Part shown: positions 25,867 through 34,355 of the stretch, in pieces | Layout of the letters: each line of letters starts with the position of its first letter | Position numbering within the stretch: the first letter of the stretch is position 1 | The notes under the pieces: model-generated | What the model was told of the DNA's origin: nothing | What the model saw: only the letters and a program-made list of their open reading frames with translations | Database searches by the model: none | Origin: Adhaeribacter_A terreus | GTDB lineage: Bacteria; Bacteroidota; Bacteroidia; Cytophagales; Hymenobacteraceae | Direction: 5' to 3' | Length of the DNA stretch: 64,000 nt | Assembly (NCBI RefSeq): GCF_042657365.1 | Contig: NZ_JBHSKT010000003.1 | Location: 372,001-436,000, forward strand | Translations under genes and position numbers: made by a program

Positions 25867-27201
25867 ATGTACGTTCTCACTTACAAAGACCATTTCAAAG
25901 CCAATATTTCGTTAGCATACCCGGTGGTACTGAGCCAGTTAGGTCATATTCTGGTAAACGTGGCCGATAGCATGATGGTGGGCCAGCTCGGCACGATTGA
26001 ATTGGCCGCATCGTCTTTGGCGAACAGCGTTTTTGTGGTGGCTATGGTTTTCGGATTGGGCGTTTCATACAGCATTACCCCATTGGTTGCTTCGGCGGCC
26101 GGCAACAATAACCATAACCGGATGTCTTTGTTGCTGGTGAACGGTACGGTTTTATGCACGCTTTTTGGAATTGCGATTGCTGCGGCCGGATACTTTTTTT
26201 CACCCATGCTGGTTTATCTCAATCAGCCTGCCGAAGTGGTGGAAAAAGCCATTCCGTACATAACCATCCTGTTCTTTTCGCTGCTGCCGCTCATGGTTTT
26301 TCAGGGTTTCAAGCAGTTCGCCGAGGGCATGTCGGTTACCAAACCTCCCATGCTTATTTCCATTTTCGCCAACGTGCTGAACGTAATTCTGAACTACGCG
26401 CTGATCTACGGGAAATTAGGATTACCGGAAATGGGTATGAACGGAGCCGCCATAGCCACGTGCATTGCCCGGGTTTTAATGGCCGTTCTTATAGCGTTTT
26501 ACGTGCTGCGTTCCGAAGATTTTAAGCGATACAGTTACCATTTTCAGCGCAAATATCTATCGTTTATTCACATGCGCCGCATCACCAAAATTGCTTTTCC
26601 TATTTCCGGGCAGATGATCTTCGAAGTAGGTGCTTTCAGTTTTTCTGCGGTTATGATCGGTTGGTTAGGTGCAAAAGAATTAGCAGCGCACCAGATCGCG
26701 ATCAGCACGGCTTCGGTTTCTTATATGATGGCCAGTGGTTTAGCAGCAGCGGGAACTATTCGGGTAGGTATGCAGGCCGGGCGCGGCGATTTTTCGGAAC
26801 TTCGGAAAGCCGGTAACAGTAACATGATCTTAGCTGTTATTTTTATGACGGTATGCGCGCTGCTTTTCATATTATTGCAAAACGTAATTCCGCACTGGTA
26901 CACGCAAAATGCCGAAGTAATTCAGTACGCGGCCGGTTTGTTGGTTATCGCCGGCATTTTTCAGATCTCCGATGGTGTGCAGGTAGTAGGTTTGGGAGTT
27001 TTGCGGGGCCTGGAAGATGTGAAAGTTCCGGGACTGATCTCGCTGCTGGCGTATTGGGTGGTAGCTTTGCCGATGGGTTATGTGCTGGGTTTTAAATTCG
27101 GAATGGGCGTTTACGGCGTCTGGACGGGTTTACTTGTAGGCCTGACCATTGCGGCAGTTTTGCTATACCTGCGTTTCCGGAAATTAAGCCACACGCACTG
27201 A
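25867..27201 (+). CDS. MATE family efflux transporter
   Basis: A 444-residue, twelve-helix multidrug and toxin extrusion protein. The N-half starts ANISLAYPVVLSQLGHILVN and has the NorM-type GVSYSITPLVASAAG. The C-half repeats the pattern in ITKIAFPISGQMIFEVGAFS and GVQVVGLGVLRGLEDVKVP. Members exchange Na+ or H+ for cationic drugs or metabolites across the inner membrane. It starts 125 bp after the aminotransferase and has its own promoter-like box, so it is probably a separate unit. The substrate is unknown. Confidence 0.93.
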   Translation: MYVLTYKDHFKANISLAYPVVLSQLGHILVNVADSMMVGQLGTIELAASSLANSVFVVAMVFGLGVSYSITPLVASAAGNNNHNRMSLLLVNGTVLCTLFGIAIAAAGYFFSPMLVYLNQPAEVVEKAIPYITILFFSLLPLMVFQGFKQFAEGMSVTKPPMLISIFANVLNVILNYALIYGKLGLPEMGMNGAAIATCIARVLMAVLIAFYVLRSEDFKRYSYHFQRKYLSFIHMRRITKIAFPISGQMIFEVGAFSFSAVMIGWLGAKELAAHQIAISTASVSYMMASGLAAAGTIRVGMQAGRGDFSELRKAGNSNMILAVIFMTVCALLFILLQNVIPHWYTQNAEVIQYAAGLLVIAGIFQISDGVQVVGLGVLRGLEDVKVPGLISLLAYWVVALPMGYVLGFKFGMGVYGVWTGLLVGLTIAAVLLYLRFRKLSHTH

Positions 27202-27220
27202 ACATTTTTCTGCAAAACGA

Positions 27221-27247
27221 ACGTTATAGTTTCAGGCTGAAAAAGCA
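27221..27247 (+). repeat. dispersed ~30-bp element, degenerate copy
   Basis: Reads ACGTTATAG, T3CAGGCTG, A5GC, upstream of the DUF922 gene. The 5' A-run is interrupted. Confidence 0.5.
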
Positions 27248-27262
27248 TAGCCTTTTGCTATT

Positions 27263-27814
27263 ATGTTATCAATCAATATTATACCCTTCCTATTTACGTG
27301 GTTCCTGGGCTTCGAAAATCCGGCAGCACCGGTTAATTATATAACTGATGAAATTTCATGGAAAGCTTCGCGTCGCCTTACCTGGGAAGATTTTAAAGCC
27401 AAAGCCGACGACAAAGATCCGCTACACGCATTAACCGCCACCAACATCGATATGAAAGCCAAATGCGATAACGGCGAGCTGAAAGTGAAAGTAGAATCCG
27501 TGTTTTCTACCAAAGAATCGTGGAGTAAAAACAAGCAATCGGAGCGCCTGCTTTTTCACGAGCAGCTGCATTTTGACATTACTGAAATCTATGCGCGCCG
27601 CTTATACAAAGAACTCACTTCCCTGAAAAATGCCTGCAACAATACCGAACAGTTAAACAAAATTGCAGACCGGGTTTTTGACGAATGGAAAAAACAGGAA
27701 GACTTGTACGACAAAGAAACCAACCACGGCCTGGATCAGGAAAAGATGAAAGTATGGGCCGGAAAAATTAACTTAGAACTAAAAAGTCTGGAAGCGTACG
27801 CTGATAAAGACTAA
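27263..27814 (+). CDS. DUF922 family exported putative metalloprotease
   Basis: A 183-residue protein with an N-terminal hydrophobic leader (MLSINIIPFLFTWFLGF) and a DUF922 domain. The entry motif is ASRRLTWEDFKAK, and the core HEQLHFDITEIYAR has the HExxH-type metal site followed by Asp. The rest is helical (residues ~110-180). DUF922 proteins are treated as zinc-dependent proteases, but no substrate is established. Length is typical. The gene stands alone, with a strong terminator 20 bp downstream. Confidence 0.82.
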   Translation: MLSINIIPFLFTWFLGFENPAAPVNYITDEISWKASRRLTWEDFKAKADDKDPLHALTATNIDMKAKCDNGELKVKVESVFSTKESWSKNKQSERLLFHEQLHFDITEIYARRLYKELTSLKNACNNTEQLNKIADRVFDEWKKQEDLYDKETNHGLDQEKMKVWAGKINLELKSLEAYADKD

Positions 27815-27840
27815 ACGCTACGCTTTTGTAGTTAAAAACT
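27813..27840 (+). repeat. dispersed ~30-bp element at the DUF922 gene stop
   Basis: Reads A3CGCTACGC, T4GTAGT, TA5CTG, and overlaps both the stop codon and the left arm of the following terminator. Confidence 0.55.
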
Positions 27841-27872
27841 GCTTCTGATTTTTCGGAAGCAGTTTTTTTTTT
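27834..27872 (+). terminator. intrinsic terminator after the DUF922 gene
   Basis: ACTGCTTC (27838-27845) pairs with GAAGCAGT (27856-27863), flanked by an A-run on the left and a ten-base T-run on the right. Confidence 0.88.
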
Positions 27873-28213
27873 ATGCCCTCTGCAGCCTTTGTGCTTAAAC
27901 AAAACCATAATTTATTTTCAACTGAAGTAGGCTGGGAAAAAACAAATATTATAATATTTTGTTCTTTTCTCATAGTAGTATTAATGCATTAATAAAATTA
28001 ACATTAAAAGCATTCCATTAACCATTGTTGCTTTATTTAAAGTAATTATTATATTATTCAGACATTAATTATTAGCAGACTACCTGAATTTCTGAGTAAA
28101 ACGTTGTCATTTTCAGAGCATTAGTAGTAAAAGTGATAACCTCCCCGCTCTTCTTCCCCTTCCTTTTGTTGAACTAATCTTTCACAACTATTAAATAATT
28201 CAATTTTAAGACT
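27873..28213 (+). other. AT-rich spacer with no gene
   Basis: About 340 bp of very AT-rich DNA with many short TAATATTA-like stretches. No open frame of coding character was found. It presumably contains the promoter for the DUF2092 gene, but no box could be assigned. Confidence 0.5.
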
Positions 28214-29113
28214 ATGAAAAAAATGATTCAGGATCAGCGATCTGCTTTACGGTGGCTAATTTCTTCAATAATATTAATTGCCATTACCAGCATCAGTGCA
28301 GAAACGCTAACGGGTTGTAACCCTAAACCCAAAGAAGATGCTGCTTCTACAAACGAAAGTTCCGGAGAAAATGGTACAGCAATGAATGCTTCTGAAGGAG
28401 CTGAAAAAGTAGACAAACAGGCCGATAAACTCCTGAAGGAAATGAGCGACTATTTAACCGCTATGAAGCAGTTTTCCTATACTTCGAAAGGCATAATTGA
28501 AATTGTTGGAGACGATAAAACGAAAGATAAGGTAACCTACAATTCGGAGGTATTTATTAAGCGGCCCAATAAAATGCGGGTAAACGTAAAAAATGAAGAC
28601 CGCAATGCCGCCGTTTATTACGATGGCAAAAAATTTACCGTGCTGGGCAAAAATGCAAATATGTATGCCCAGGCCGATGCTCCCCCAACCTTAGACGCTG
28701 CCTTAGATTCAGCCCGCGAAAAGTTTGTGCTGGACCCGCCTGGCGCCGATATGCTTTATACCAATGCCTATGACGGTCTGATGGAACAGGTTACGGATGG
28801 AAAAGTGCTGAAAGAGGAAAACATAAACGGAAAAGCAGCTAACCATTTGGCTTTCAAAAGCAAAGAAGTAGACTGGGAGATCTGGATCCAGAAAGGCGAA
28901 AGCCCCGTACCGCTCCGGTACAAGATCATTTCTAAAAACGAACCGGAACGCCCGGAAATGACCGTAGATTTTTCCGATTGGAAACCAGGAACCGGTAACG
29001 CCTTCGCCGACCAGCAATTTGTTTTAACGCCGCCGGCCAAATCCAGAAAAATCCCTTTCATGACGCTGGGCAGCGGCCCTACAGCCAGTACCACAAACCC
29101 AAAAAAGAAATAA
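28214..29113 (+). CDS. DUF2092 family lipoprotein-like protein
   Basis: A 299-residue exported protein. The leader (ISSIILIAITSISAETLTGC) ends at a possible lipobox Cys near residue 35, then a Ser/Asn/Glu-rich linker. The body is a DUF2092 domain. It opens KQADKLLKEMSDYLTAMKQF and has FIKRPNKMRVNV, AAVYYDGKKFTVL and NHLAFKSKEVDWEIWIQKG, a LolA/LppX-like half-barrel architecture. Function in the family is unknown; lipid or lipoprotein carriage is plausible from the fold. Two small exported genes follow 9 bp and ~0.5 kb later. A truncated relative of its N-terminus occurs at 45408-45605. Confidence 0.8.
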   Translation: MKKMIQDQRSALRWLISSIILIAITSISAETLTGCNPKPKEDAASTNESSGENGTAMNASEGAEKVDKQADKLLKEMSDYLTAMKQFSYTSKGIIEIVGDDKTKDKVTYNSEVFIKRPNKMRVNVKNEDRNAAVYYDGKKFTVLGKNANMYAQADAPPTLDAALDSAREKFVLDPPGADMLYTNAYDGLMEQVTDGKVLKEENINGKAANHLAFKSKEVDWEIWIQKGESPVPLRYKIISKNEPERPEMTVDFSDWKPGTGNAFADQQFVLTPPAKSRKIPFMTLGSGPTASTTNPKKK

Positions 29114-29122
29114 AATACAGTT

Positions 29123-29500
29123 ATGGAACGGTTAAAAAAAATTGCAGTGGTGCTGGCGGCCTTCTTTTTAACGCTACTGCTTTCAGAGGAAATATTTTTA
29201 ATGGCTCAGGGCATCCGTAACCAGCGCGCCCGCATGGATGTACGCGGAACTTCGCGCCGTACTGCCCGCCGGGTAAACCGCAGACACGACTATTACCAGG
29301 GTGGCCGGGGGTATTATGGCGGCGCCTATGTAGCACCCGCTGCAGTGGCAGTTGGTGCAGCAGCTACCGCTGCGGTGCTATATTCCTTACCAGGCGGGTG
29401 CGTAGATTATTCCGGCTACTACAACTGCAACGGAACCTACTACCAGCCGCAAATGCAGGGCACCGAAGTAGTTTACATCCAGGTAGAAGTTGATGATTAA
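29123..29500 (+). CDS. small exported protein, paralogue A
   Basis: A 125-residue unrecognised protein. It has a signal-type helix (IAVVLAAFFLTLLLSEE), then an Arg-rich stretch (RGTSRRTARRVNRR), a Gly/Tyr-rich segment, an Ala-rich hydrophobic segment (VGAAATAAVLYSLP), and a cysteine-containing tail with GYYNCNGTYY and MQGTEVVYIQV. The same order of blocks appears in the next gene, so they arose by tandem duplication. It starts 9 bp after the DUF2092 stop and is likely coexpressed with it. Confidence 0.7.
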   Translation: MERLKKIAVVLAAFFLTLLLSEEIFLMAQGIRNQRARMDVRGTSRRTARRVNRRHDYYQGGRGYYGGAYVAPAAVAVGAAATAAVLYSLPGGCVDYSGYYNCNGTYYQPQMQGTEVVYIQVEVDD

Positions 29501-29632
29501 TGTAATTTCAGGACTGTAAAATATAAACTCTTAAAGAAGAAAATAATTCCTGAACATGCCGGAAAATTCCAAAATGACCAGCATGTATGGCTTAATAGAA
29601 ATTCAAATAACCAATGAATAAACGTTACCACT

Positions 29633-29989
29633 ATGATCATTAAAAAATTTGCGGTGCTGCTGGCCGCATGCTTCCTGACCTTGCTGCTTTCTGAGGAAAT
29701 ACTTTTACTGGCCCAGGGCATCCGCAACCAGCAGGCCCGCATGGATGTGCGCGGAACCTCCCGCCGCACTGCCCGCCGGGTAGACCGGAGGCAGGATGTC
29801 TGGGACAGCGGCTCCAGCAATACCGTTTATGTAGAGCCTGCTCCCGCTGCCGCCGCGGCTGCAACGGCCGCCATTCTTTATTCGCTTCCCGCCGGCTGCC
29901 AAAACCGGGATGGCTTGTATTACTGCAACGGAATTACCTACGAAGCTCAAATGCAGGGTACAACGGTAGTTTACATTCAGGTCCAGTGA
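29633..29989 (+). CDS. small exported protein, paralogue B
   Basis: A 118-residue paralogue of the preceding gene, sharing the leader (FLTLLLSEEILLLAQGIRNQ), the RGTSRRTARRVDRR block, the Ala-rich segment ending LYSLPAGC, and the tail YYCNGITYEAQMQGT. The Gly/Tyr tract is replaced by a short Ser/Asp region. The paired cysteines in the tail are kept, suggesting one disulfide outside the cytoplasm. It is separated from paralogue A by 132 bp. Confidence 0.7.
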   Translation: MIIKKFAVLLAACFLTLLLSEEILLLAQGIRNQQARMDVRGTSRRTARRVDRRQDVWDSGSSNTVYVEPAPAAAAAATAAILYSLPAGCQNRDGLYYCNGITYEAQMQGTTVVYIQVQ

Positions 29990-30053
29990 GTTTACCTTCA
30001 GTTTCAGTGAAATTAGTTAACCAAAATCAGGAAAATAATAAACCAGGTACCGG

Positions 30054-30083
30054 AAAAGCGGTAGGGTTTTTCGGTAAAAAAGT
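30054..30083 (+). repeat. dispersed ~30-bp element
   Basis: Reads A4GCGGTAGGG, T5CGG, TA6GTG, 68 bp upstream of the DcaP-like porin gene. Confidence 0.72.
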
Positions 30084-30150
30084 GAAATACCAAATCACTT
30101 GTTACATTGAATAAACGTGAAATTCCCCCTTTTAAAAATTTCCCGAAACT

Positions 30151-31377
30151 ATGAAAAGGATAAACACATTACTTGTCGTCATAACCAGCCTTTTTGCGCT
30201 GCAAGCTACGGCCCAAGAGGTAGAACCGCAGCCGGAAAAAAGGGTAAGCATGGAGATCTACGGCTTTACCATGATGGATGCCGGCTACGATTTCAAACAG
30301 GTACACCCAGATTGGTTCGATGTGGTCCGGCCAACCAAATTGCCTTCCTTTAAAGACGAATTCGGGGAAGATGGCGAAACGTATTTCAGCGTCCGGCAAT
30401 CCCGCTTGGGCGTGAAAGGCTACCTGCCAACCAGATTCGGCGAACTGAAAACCACCTTCGAATTCGAGATGTTCGGCACAGGGGTAGATGCCGGGCAAAC
30501 CACCATTCGTCTGCGGCATGCTTACGGCGAACTCGGAAAATGGGGCGCCGGCCAGTACTGGAGCCCGTTCATGGATATTGATGTTTTTCCGAACACGGTG
30601 GAATACTGGGGACCTAACGGTATGGTTTTTTTCCGGAACGTCCAGATCCGCTACATGCCAATTCAGGGCGATACACGCTTAACTTTTGCGCTGGAACGGC
30701 CGGGAGCCAGCGCCGATCAGGGAATTTATGCCGACCGTATCGAGCTGGCCGGCATTGTACCGCAGTTCCAGTTACCCGATCTTTCAGCCGAATATCGTTA
30801 CGGAAAAAAATGGGGCTATGTGGAATTAGCCGGTATAGTGCGCCGCATAGAATGGGTAGATAAAGACACCATTTCCCTCGATTTCAGCGGCGACGCCACC
30901 GGCTGGGGCTTAAACCTGAGTTCGGGCATCAAATTCTTCAAGAAAGACATCCTGCATTTATCGGTGGTTTACGGCGAAGGAATTCAAAACTACATGAACG
31001 ACGCCCCGGTAGATATCGGGATCCAAAACCAGTTTGATAACCCGAATCAGCCAATTAAAGGCGTAGCCTTGCCGTTGCTTGGCATTGTAGCGTTTTACGA
31101 TCGTTACTGGTCAGATAAGTTCAGCTCCAGCGTTGGCTATTCCATGCTCGATATCGATAACTCCGATGGCCAGGCTGCCAGCGCATTCAAAAAAGGGCAA
31201 TACGCTATCGGCAATATTATCTACTACCCTACTGCCAATGCCTTAATGGCTTTAGAATACCAGTGGGGCAGCCGCGATAATTTCAAAGATGGCTGGAATT
31301 CTACCGATTCCCGCATTCAGCTTACTTTCAAATACAACTTCAGCCACAAATTATACGCGGAAACTACTCCGGAATAA
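30151..31377 (+). CDS. DcaP-like outer-membrane porin
   Basis: A 408-residue outer-membrane beta-barrel. A signal peptide (TLLVVITSLFALQATAQ) precedes SMEIYGFTMMDAGYDF and FSVRQSRLGVKGYLPT, the pattern of the trimeric DcaP porins that take up dicarboxylates and related acids. Alternating aromatic strands continue to a C-terminal strand (QLTFKYNFSHKLY). Its place just upstream of exported aspartase and asparaginase suggests passage of Asp, Asn or C4 dicarboxylates across the outer membrane. Porin class is fairly secure; substrate is inferred from context. Confidence 0.82.
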   Translation: MKRINTLLVVITSLFALQATAQEVEPQPEKRVSMEIYGFTMMDAGYDFKQVHPDWFDVVRPTKLPSFKDEFGEDGETYFSVRQSRLGVKGYLPTRFGELKTTFEFEMFGTGVDAGQTTIRLRHAYGELGKWGAGQYWSPFMDIDVFPNTVEYWGPNGMVFFRNVQIRYMPIQGDTRLTFALERPGASADQGIYADRIELAGIVPQFQLPDLSAEYRYGKKWGYVELAGIVRRIEWVDKDTISLDFSGDATGWGLNLSSGIKFFKKDILHLSVVYGEGIQNYMNDAPVDIGIQNQFDNPNQPIKGVALPLLGIVAFYDRYWSDKFSSSVGYSMLDIDNSDGQAASAFKKGQYAIGNIIYYPTANALMALEYQWGSRDNFKDGWNSTDSRIQLTFKYNFSHKLYAETTPE

Positions 31378-31406
31378 CCAGCAATTTCTACCCTGAAAAG
31401 CAACCC

Positions 31407-31437
31407 AAAAAACGCTATCCTTTTCAATAGAAAAAGT
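31407..31437 (+). repeat. dispersed ~30-bp element, first of a pair
   Basis: Reads A6CGCTATCC, T4CAATAG, A5GT, in the 144-171 bp spacer before the aspartase gene. Confidence 0.75.
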
Positions 31438-31459
31438 GGTGGCCTGAAAGAATATCCTG

Positions 31460-31490
31460 AAAAACGCTATCCATTTCCGGCAAAAAAGTC
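31460..31490 (+). repeat. dispersed ~30-bp element, second of a pair
   Basis: Reads A4CGCTATCC, AT3CCGGC, A6GTC, 53 bp after the previous copy in the same orientation. Confidence 0.75.
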
Positions 31491-31548
31491 GAAGCTGTAA
31501 GAGCAACAAATAGGTAACCGGATGTTTAAAAATTTAAAATTCCTGCTC

Positions 31549-33096
31549 ATGAAAATAAAATTACATTATCCTTTCCTTGTACTTGCCCTCGTCTGCTTTT
31601 CCGGGCACCCCCTTTTAGCCCAGACAACCCGCACGGAAAAAGACCTGCTCGGCGAAAAGCAAATTCCCGCCGATGCTTACTACGGCGTACAAACCGCCCG
31701 CGCCCTCGAAAATTTCCAGGTTAGCGGTGTGCCCACCAAATTTTACCCCGATTATGTAAAAGCCTACGCCATGGTAAAACTGGCTGCTGCCCGCGCCAAT
31801 GCCGAAGATGGCCGGTTAAAAAAGGAAAAGCTGGATGCCATTGAAAAAGCCTGCCTGGCAGTAATAGATGGAAAATACCACGAACATTTCCTGGTAGACC
31901 TGTACCAGGGCGGCGCCGGAACTTCAGCCAACATGAATGCGAACGAAGTGCTTGCCAACATAGCCCTGGAACTCAGCGGTCATAAAAAAGGCGAATACCA
32001 CATTATTGAACCGCATGACGACCTGAACATGGGCCAGTCTACCAACGATGTGTACCCGACTACCATTCACGTTGCATTACTCTTGCACAACGACAAAGTG
32101 GTAAACGAAGCCAAAGCGTTATCGGCGGCATTTCATAAAAAAGGCGAAGAATTCAAAAACCTGGTAAAACTGGGCCGCACAGAAGGACAGGATGCTGTTC
32201 CGATGACCTTGGGCCAGGAGTTTCACGCTTTCGGCAATCAGTTAGATGCGGCTATAGTTGCCCTCAGAGATGCCGAAAAATATTTGTACGAAGAAAATAT
32301 GGGCGCTACCGCTATTGGTACCGGCATTACCGCTTCGCCGGGCTACGCCGAAAAATGCGCGAAGCACCTGGCCCAGATAACCGGCAAACCAATGCACTTA
32401 AGCAAAGACCTGGTAGCGGCTACATCCAGCATGCAGGGTTTTGTTTTATTCTCCGGAGCCATGAAAAACCTGGCCATTACGCTCTCCAAAATTTCCAGCG
32501 ATCTGATCTTTCTGGCAACCGGTCCACGCACGGGAGTTTTTGAGATCAATCTGCCTGCCTTGCAACCGGGTTCTTCCATTATGCCTGGCAAAGTAAATCC
32601 CGTAATGCCCGAACTCATGAACGAGATCTGCTTTAAAGCCATCGGCAACGACATGACGGTTACAATGGCCTCGCAGGATGGTTTACTGCAGTTAAATGCT
32701 TACGAACCGGTGGTAGCGGTTTCTATTATGGAATCGCAGGGTTTGTTCTTTAAAGGCATGCCTTTGTTCCGGAAGCAGTGCATTGAAGGCATAACGGCCA
32801 ACGAAAAAGTGCTGAAGCATTACATGGAACGCAGCGTGGGAATTGTAACGGCGCTTAACCCGGTATTGGGCTACGATAAAACCACCGAACTGGCCAAAGA
32901 AGCTTTACAAACCGACAAAGGAATTCTGGAACTGATAAAGGAGAAAAAATTGCTTACCGATGCCCAGATCAAAGAGCTGATGGATCCGGCAAAATTAACT
33001 GCCCCAACGCCAATTGCTGGTTCCAGCGGCGCGGCTGCCCCGGCTGATCAGAAAGCTTCCGGCAGCAAAAAGAACAAAAAATCGAAAAAGAAATGA
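31549..33096 (+). CDS. aspA: exported aspartate ammonia-lyase (aspartase)
   Basis: A fumarase/aspartase-superfamily enzyme converting L-aspartate to fumarate and ammonia. The normal cytoplasmic start (EKDLLGEKQIPADAYYGVQT) is preceded here by a signal peptide (HYPFLVLALVCFSGHPLLAQ), so export to the periplasm is predicted. Active-site features are GQSTNDVYPT and the flexible loop GSSIMPGKVNP. A ~35-residue Ala/Ser/Lys extension ends in KKNKKSKKK. The start at ATG 31549 was preferred because it begins a compact signal peptide; ATG 31522 would add nine residues. Asparaginase follows 24 bp later. Confidence 0.9.
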   Translation: MKIKLHYPFLVLALVCFSGHPLLAQTTRTEKDLLGEKQIPADAYYGVQTARALENFQVSGVPTKFYPDYVKAYAMVKLAAARANAEDGRLKKEKLDAIEKACLAVIDGKYHEHFLVDLYQGGAGTSANMNANEVLANIALELSGHKKGEYHIIEPHDDLNMGQSTNDVYPTTIHVALLLHNDKVVNEAKALSAAFHKKGEEFKNLVKLGRTEGQDAVPMTLGQEFHAFGNQLDAAIVALRDAEKYLYEENMGATAIGTGITASPGYAEKCAKHLAQITGKPMHLSKDLVAATSSMQGFVLFSGAMKNLAITLSKISSDLIFLATGPRTGVFEINLPALQPGSSIMPGKVNPVMPELMNEICFKAIGNDMTVTMASQDGLLQLNAYEPVVAVSIMESQGLFFKGMPLFRKQCIEGITANEKVLKHYMERSVGIVTALNPVLGYDKTTELAKEALQTDKGILELIKEKKLLTDAQIKELMDPAKLTAPTPIAGSSGAAAPADQKASGSKKNKKSKKK

Positions 33097-33120
33097 TCAA
33101 CCTAAAAGCGATCTGCCATT

Positions 33121-34254
33121 ATGAAAAATTTTAACAAATATACTGTTGCAATCCTGGCTTGCGCGTTGCTTTCGGTAAACAGCTTTGCCCAGTCAAAAAC
33201 CGATCAGAATTTACTTGCTTCTGCAAACAAGCCAGTCTCAGAAAATGGGGTTTCAGCCAATAAACCGGCGCTGCCAAATGTAGTAATTCTGGCTACCGGC
33301 GGCACAATTGCGGGTTCCGCAGCCAGCGGTACACAAGCGGGCTACACTTCCGGCCAGGTTACTATCGATGCGATGGTGGATGCTGTGCCGGACGCAAAAA
33401 AATTAGCCAACATTAAAGGCGAACAAATTTCCAACGTAGGTTCCCAGGACATGAGTTTCGAAATTATGTTGAAGCTGGCCAACCGCATTAACGAACTGAT
33501 GAAATCCGGCACCGATGGCGTGGTTATTACCCATGGCACCGATACCATGGAAGAAACCGCTTATTTCCTGAACCTGGTAGTTAAAACCGATAAACCGGTA
33601 GTGCTGGTAGGTTCTATGCGGCCAAGTACGGCCATGAGCGCCGACGGTCCACTGAACTTATATAATGCCATTTCGGTCGCGGCCGATCCGGAAGCTAAAA
33701 ACCATGGCGTAATGCTGGTGATGAACGACTGGATCCATTCGGCGCAAAGCTTTGTGAAAGTGAGTACCACCGCCGTACAAACATTCATGTCGCCTATGCG
33801 GGGCATTATGGGAACTTCCAATTACGGGAAAAATGAGTTTTATCGCGTACCGCATAAAAAATTCGGCAATAAAAGTGAGTTCTCCGTGGAAGGCGTAAAA
33901 ACCTTACCAAAAGTAGATATTGTTTACGGTTGCGTAGATATGGATGGCGAAATGATTGATGCCGCCGTAAAAAACAAAGCCAGAGGAATTGTAATTGCGG
34001 GCGTAGGAAACGGTAACATGACCAAAGCCGCCTTGGAATCTGTTAAAAAAGCTACCAAAAAAGGCGTGGTAGTGGTAAGAAGTACCCGCGTGGGCACCGG
34101 CGATGTGGGCCGCGATGTGGAAATTAAAGACGCTGAATACGGCACTATTGCTTCGCATGAACTGAACCCGCAAAAATCGCGGATATTACTTTCCGTGGCA
34201 CTGCTGAAAGACCGCAAACCGGATGAACTGCAACGCATGTTCGAGGAATATTAA
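33121..34254 (+). CDS. ansB: exported type II L-asparaginase
   Basis: A 377-residue periplasmic L-asparaginase (signal peptide ending NSFAQ). Catalytic Thr62 lies in ILATGGTIAG, and the second Thr with its Asp lies in ITHGTDTMEETAY. Ser and Lys partners are in NVGSQDM and SFVKVSTT. MRPSTAMSADGPLNLYNA and VGNGN are nearly those of E. coli AnsB, marking the high-affinity type II group. It is 24 bp after aspartase, so Asn can be processed to Asp and then fumarate in one compartment. A hairpin lies between this gene and the dicarboxylate transporter. Confidence 0.95.
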   Translation: MKNFNKYTVAILACALLSVNSFAQSKTDQNLLASANKPVSENGVSANKPALPNVVILATGGTIAGSAASGTQAGYTSGQVTIDAMVDAVPDAKKLANIKGEQISNVGSQDMSFEIMLKLANRINELMKSGTDGVVITHGTDTMEETAYFLNLVVKTDKPVVLVGSMRPSTAMSADGPLNLYNAISVAADPEAKNHGVMLVMNDWIHSAQSFVKVSTTAVQTFMSPMRGIMGTSNYGKNEFYRVPHKKFGNKSEFSVEGVKTLPKVDIVYGCVDMDGEMIDAAVKNKARGIVIAGVGNGNMTKAALESVKKATKKGVVVVRSTRVGTGDVGRDVEIKDAEYGTIASHELNPQKSRILLSVALLKDRKPDELQRMFEEY

Positions 34255-34278
34255 TCTGGCCCCGTCACCTTATTACTT

Positions 34279-34330
34279 ACAGAATTCAGCACAAAACAAT
34301 AGTAGCTTTTGCGCTGAATTCTGTACCGTT
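34279..34330 (+). terminator. hairpin, possible terminator after ansB
   Basis: Twelve-base arms ACAGAATTCAGC (34279-34290) and GCTGAATTCTGT (34313-34324) pair perfectly. Inner bases ACAAAA/TTTTGC extend the stem with one mismatch. A short T-run follows. Confidence 0.6.
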
Positions 34331-34333
34331 TTT
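34304..34333 (-). repeat. dispersed ~30-bp element, degenerate copy
   Basis: On the plus strand it reads AGCT4GCG, CTGAATTCTGTACCG, T5, overlapping the right arm of the ansB hairpin. The middle diverges from the family. Confidence 0.4.
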
Positions 34334-34355
34334 GTGGGTTTAAAAGTTTAACTTT

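Noticed and set aside
26460..26496. TATAGCGTTTTA in the MATE gene as a reverse element
   Set aside because: The opposite end does not carry the ACT-plus-T-run signature.
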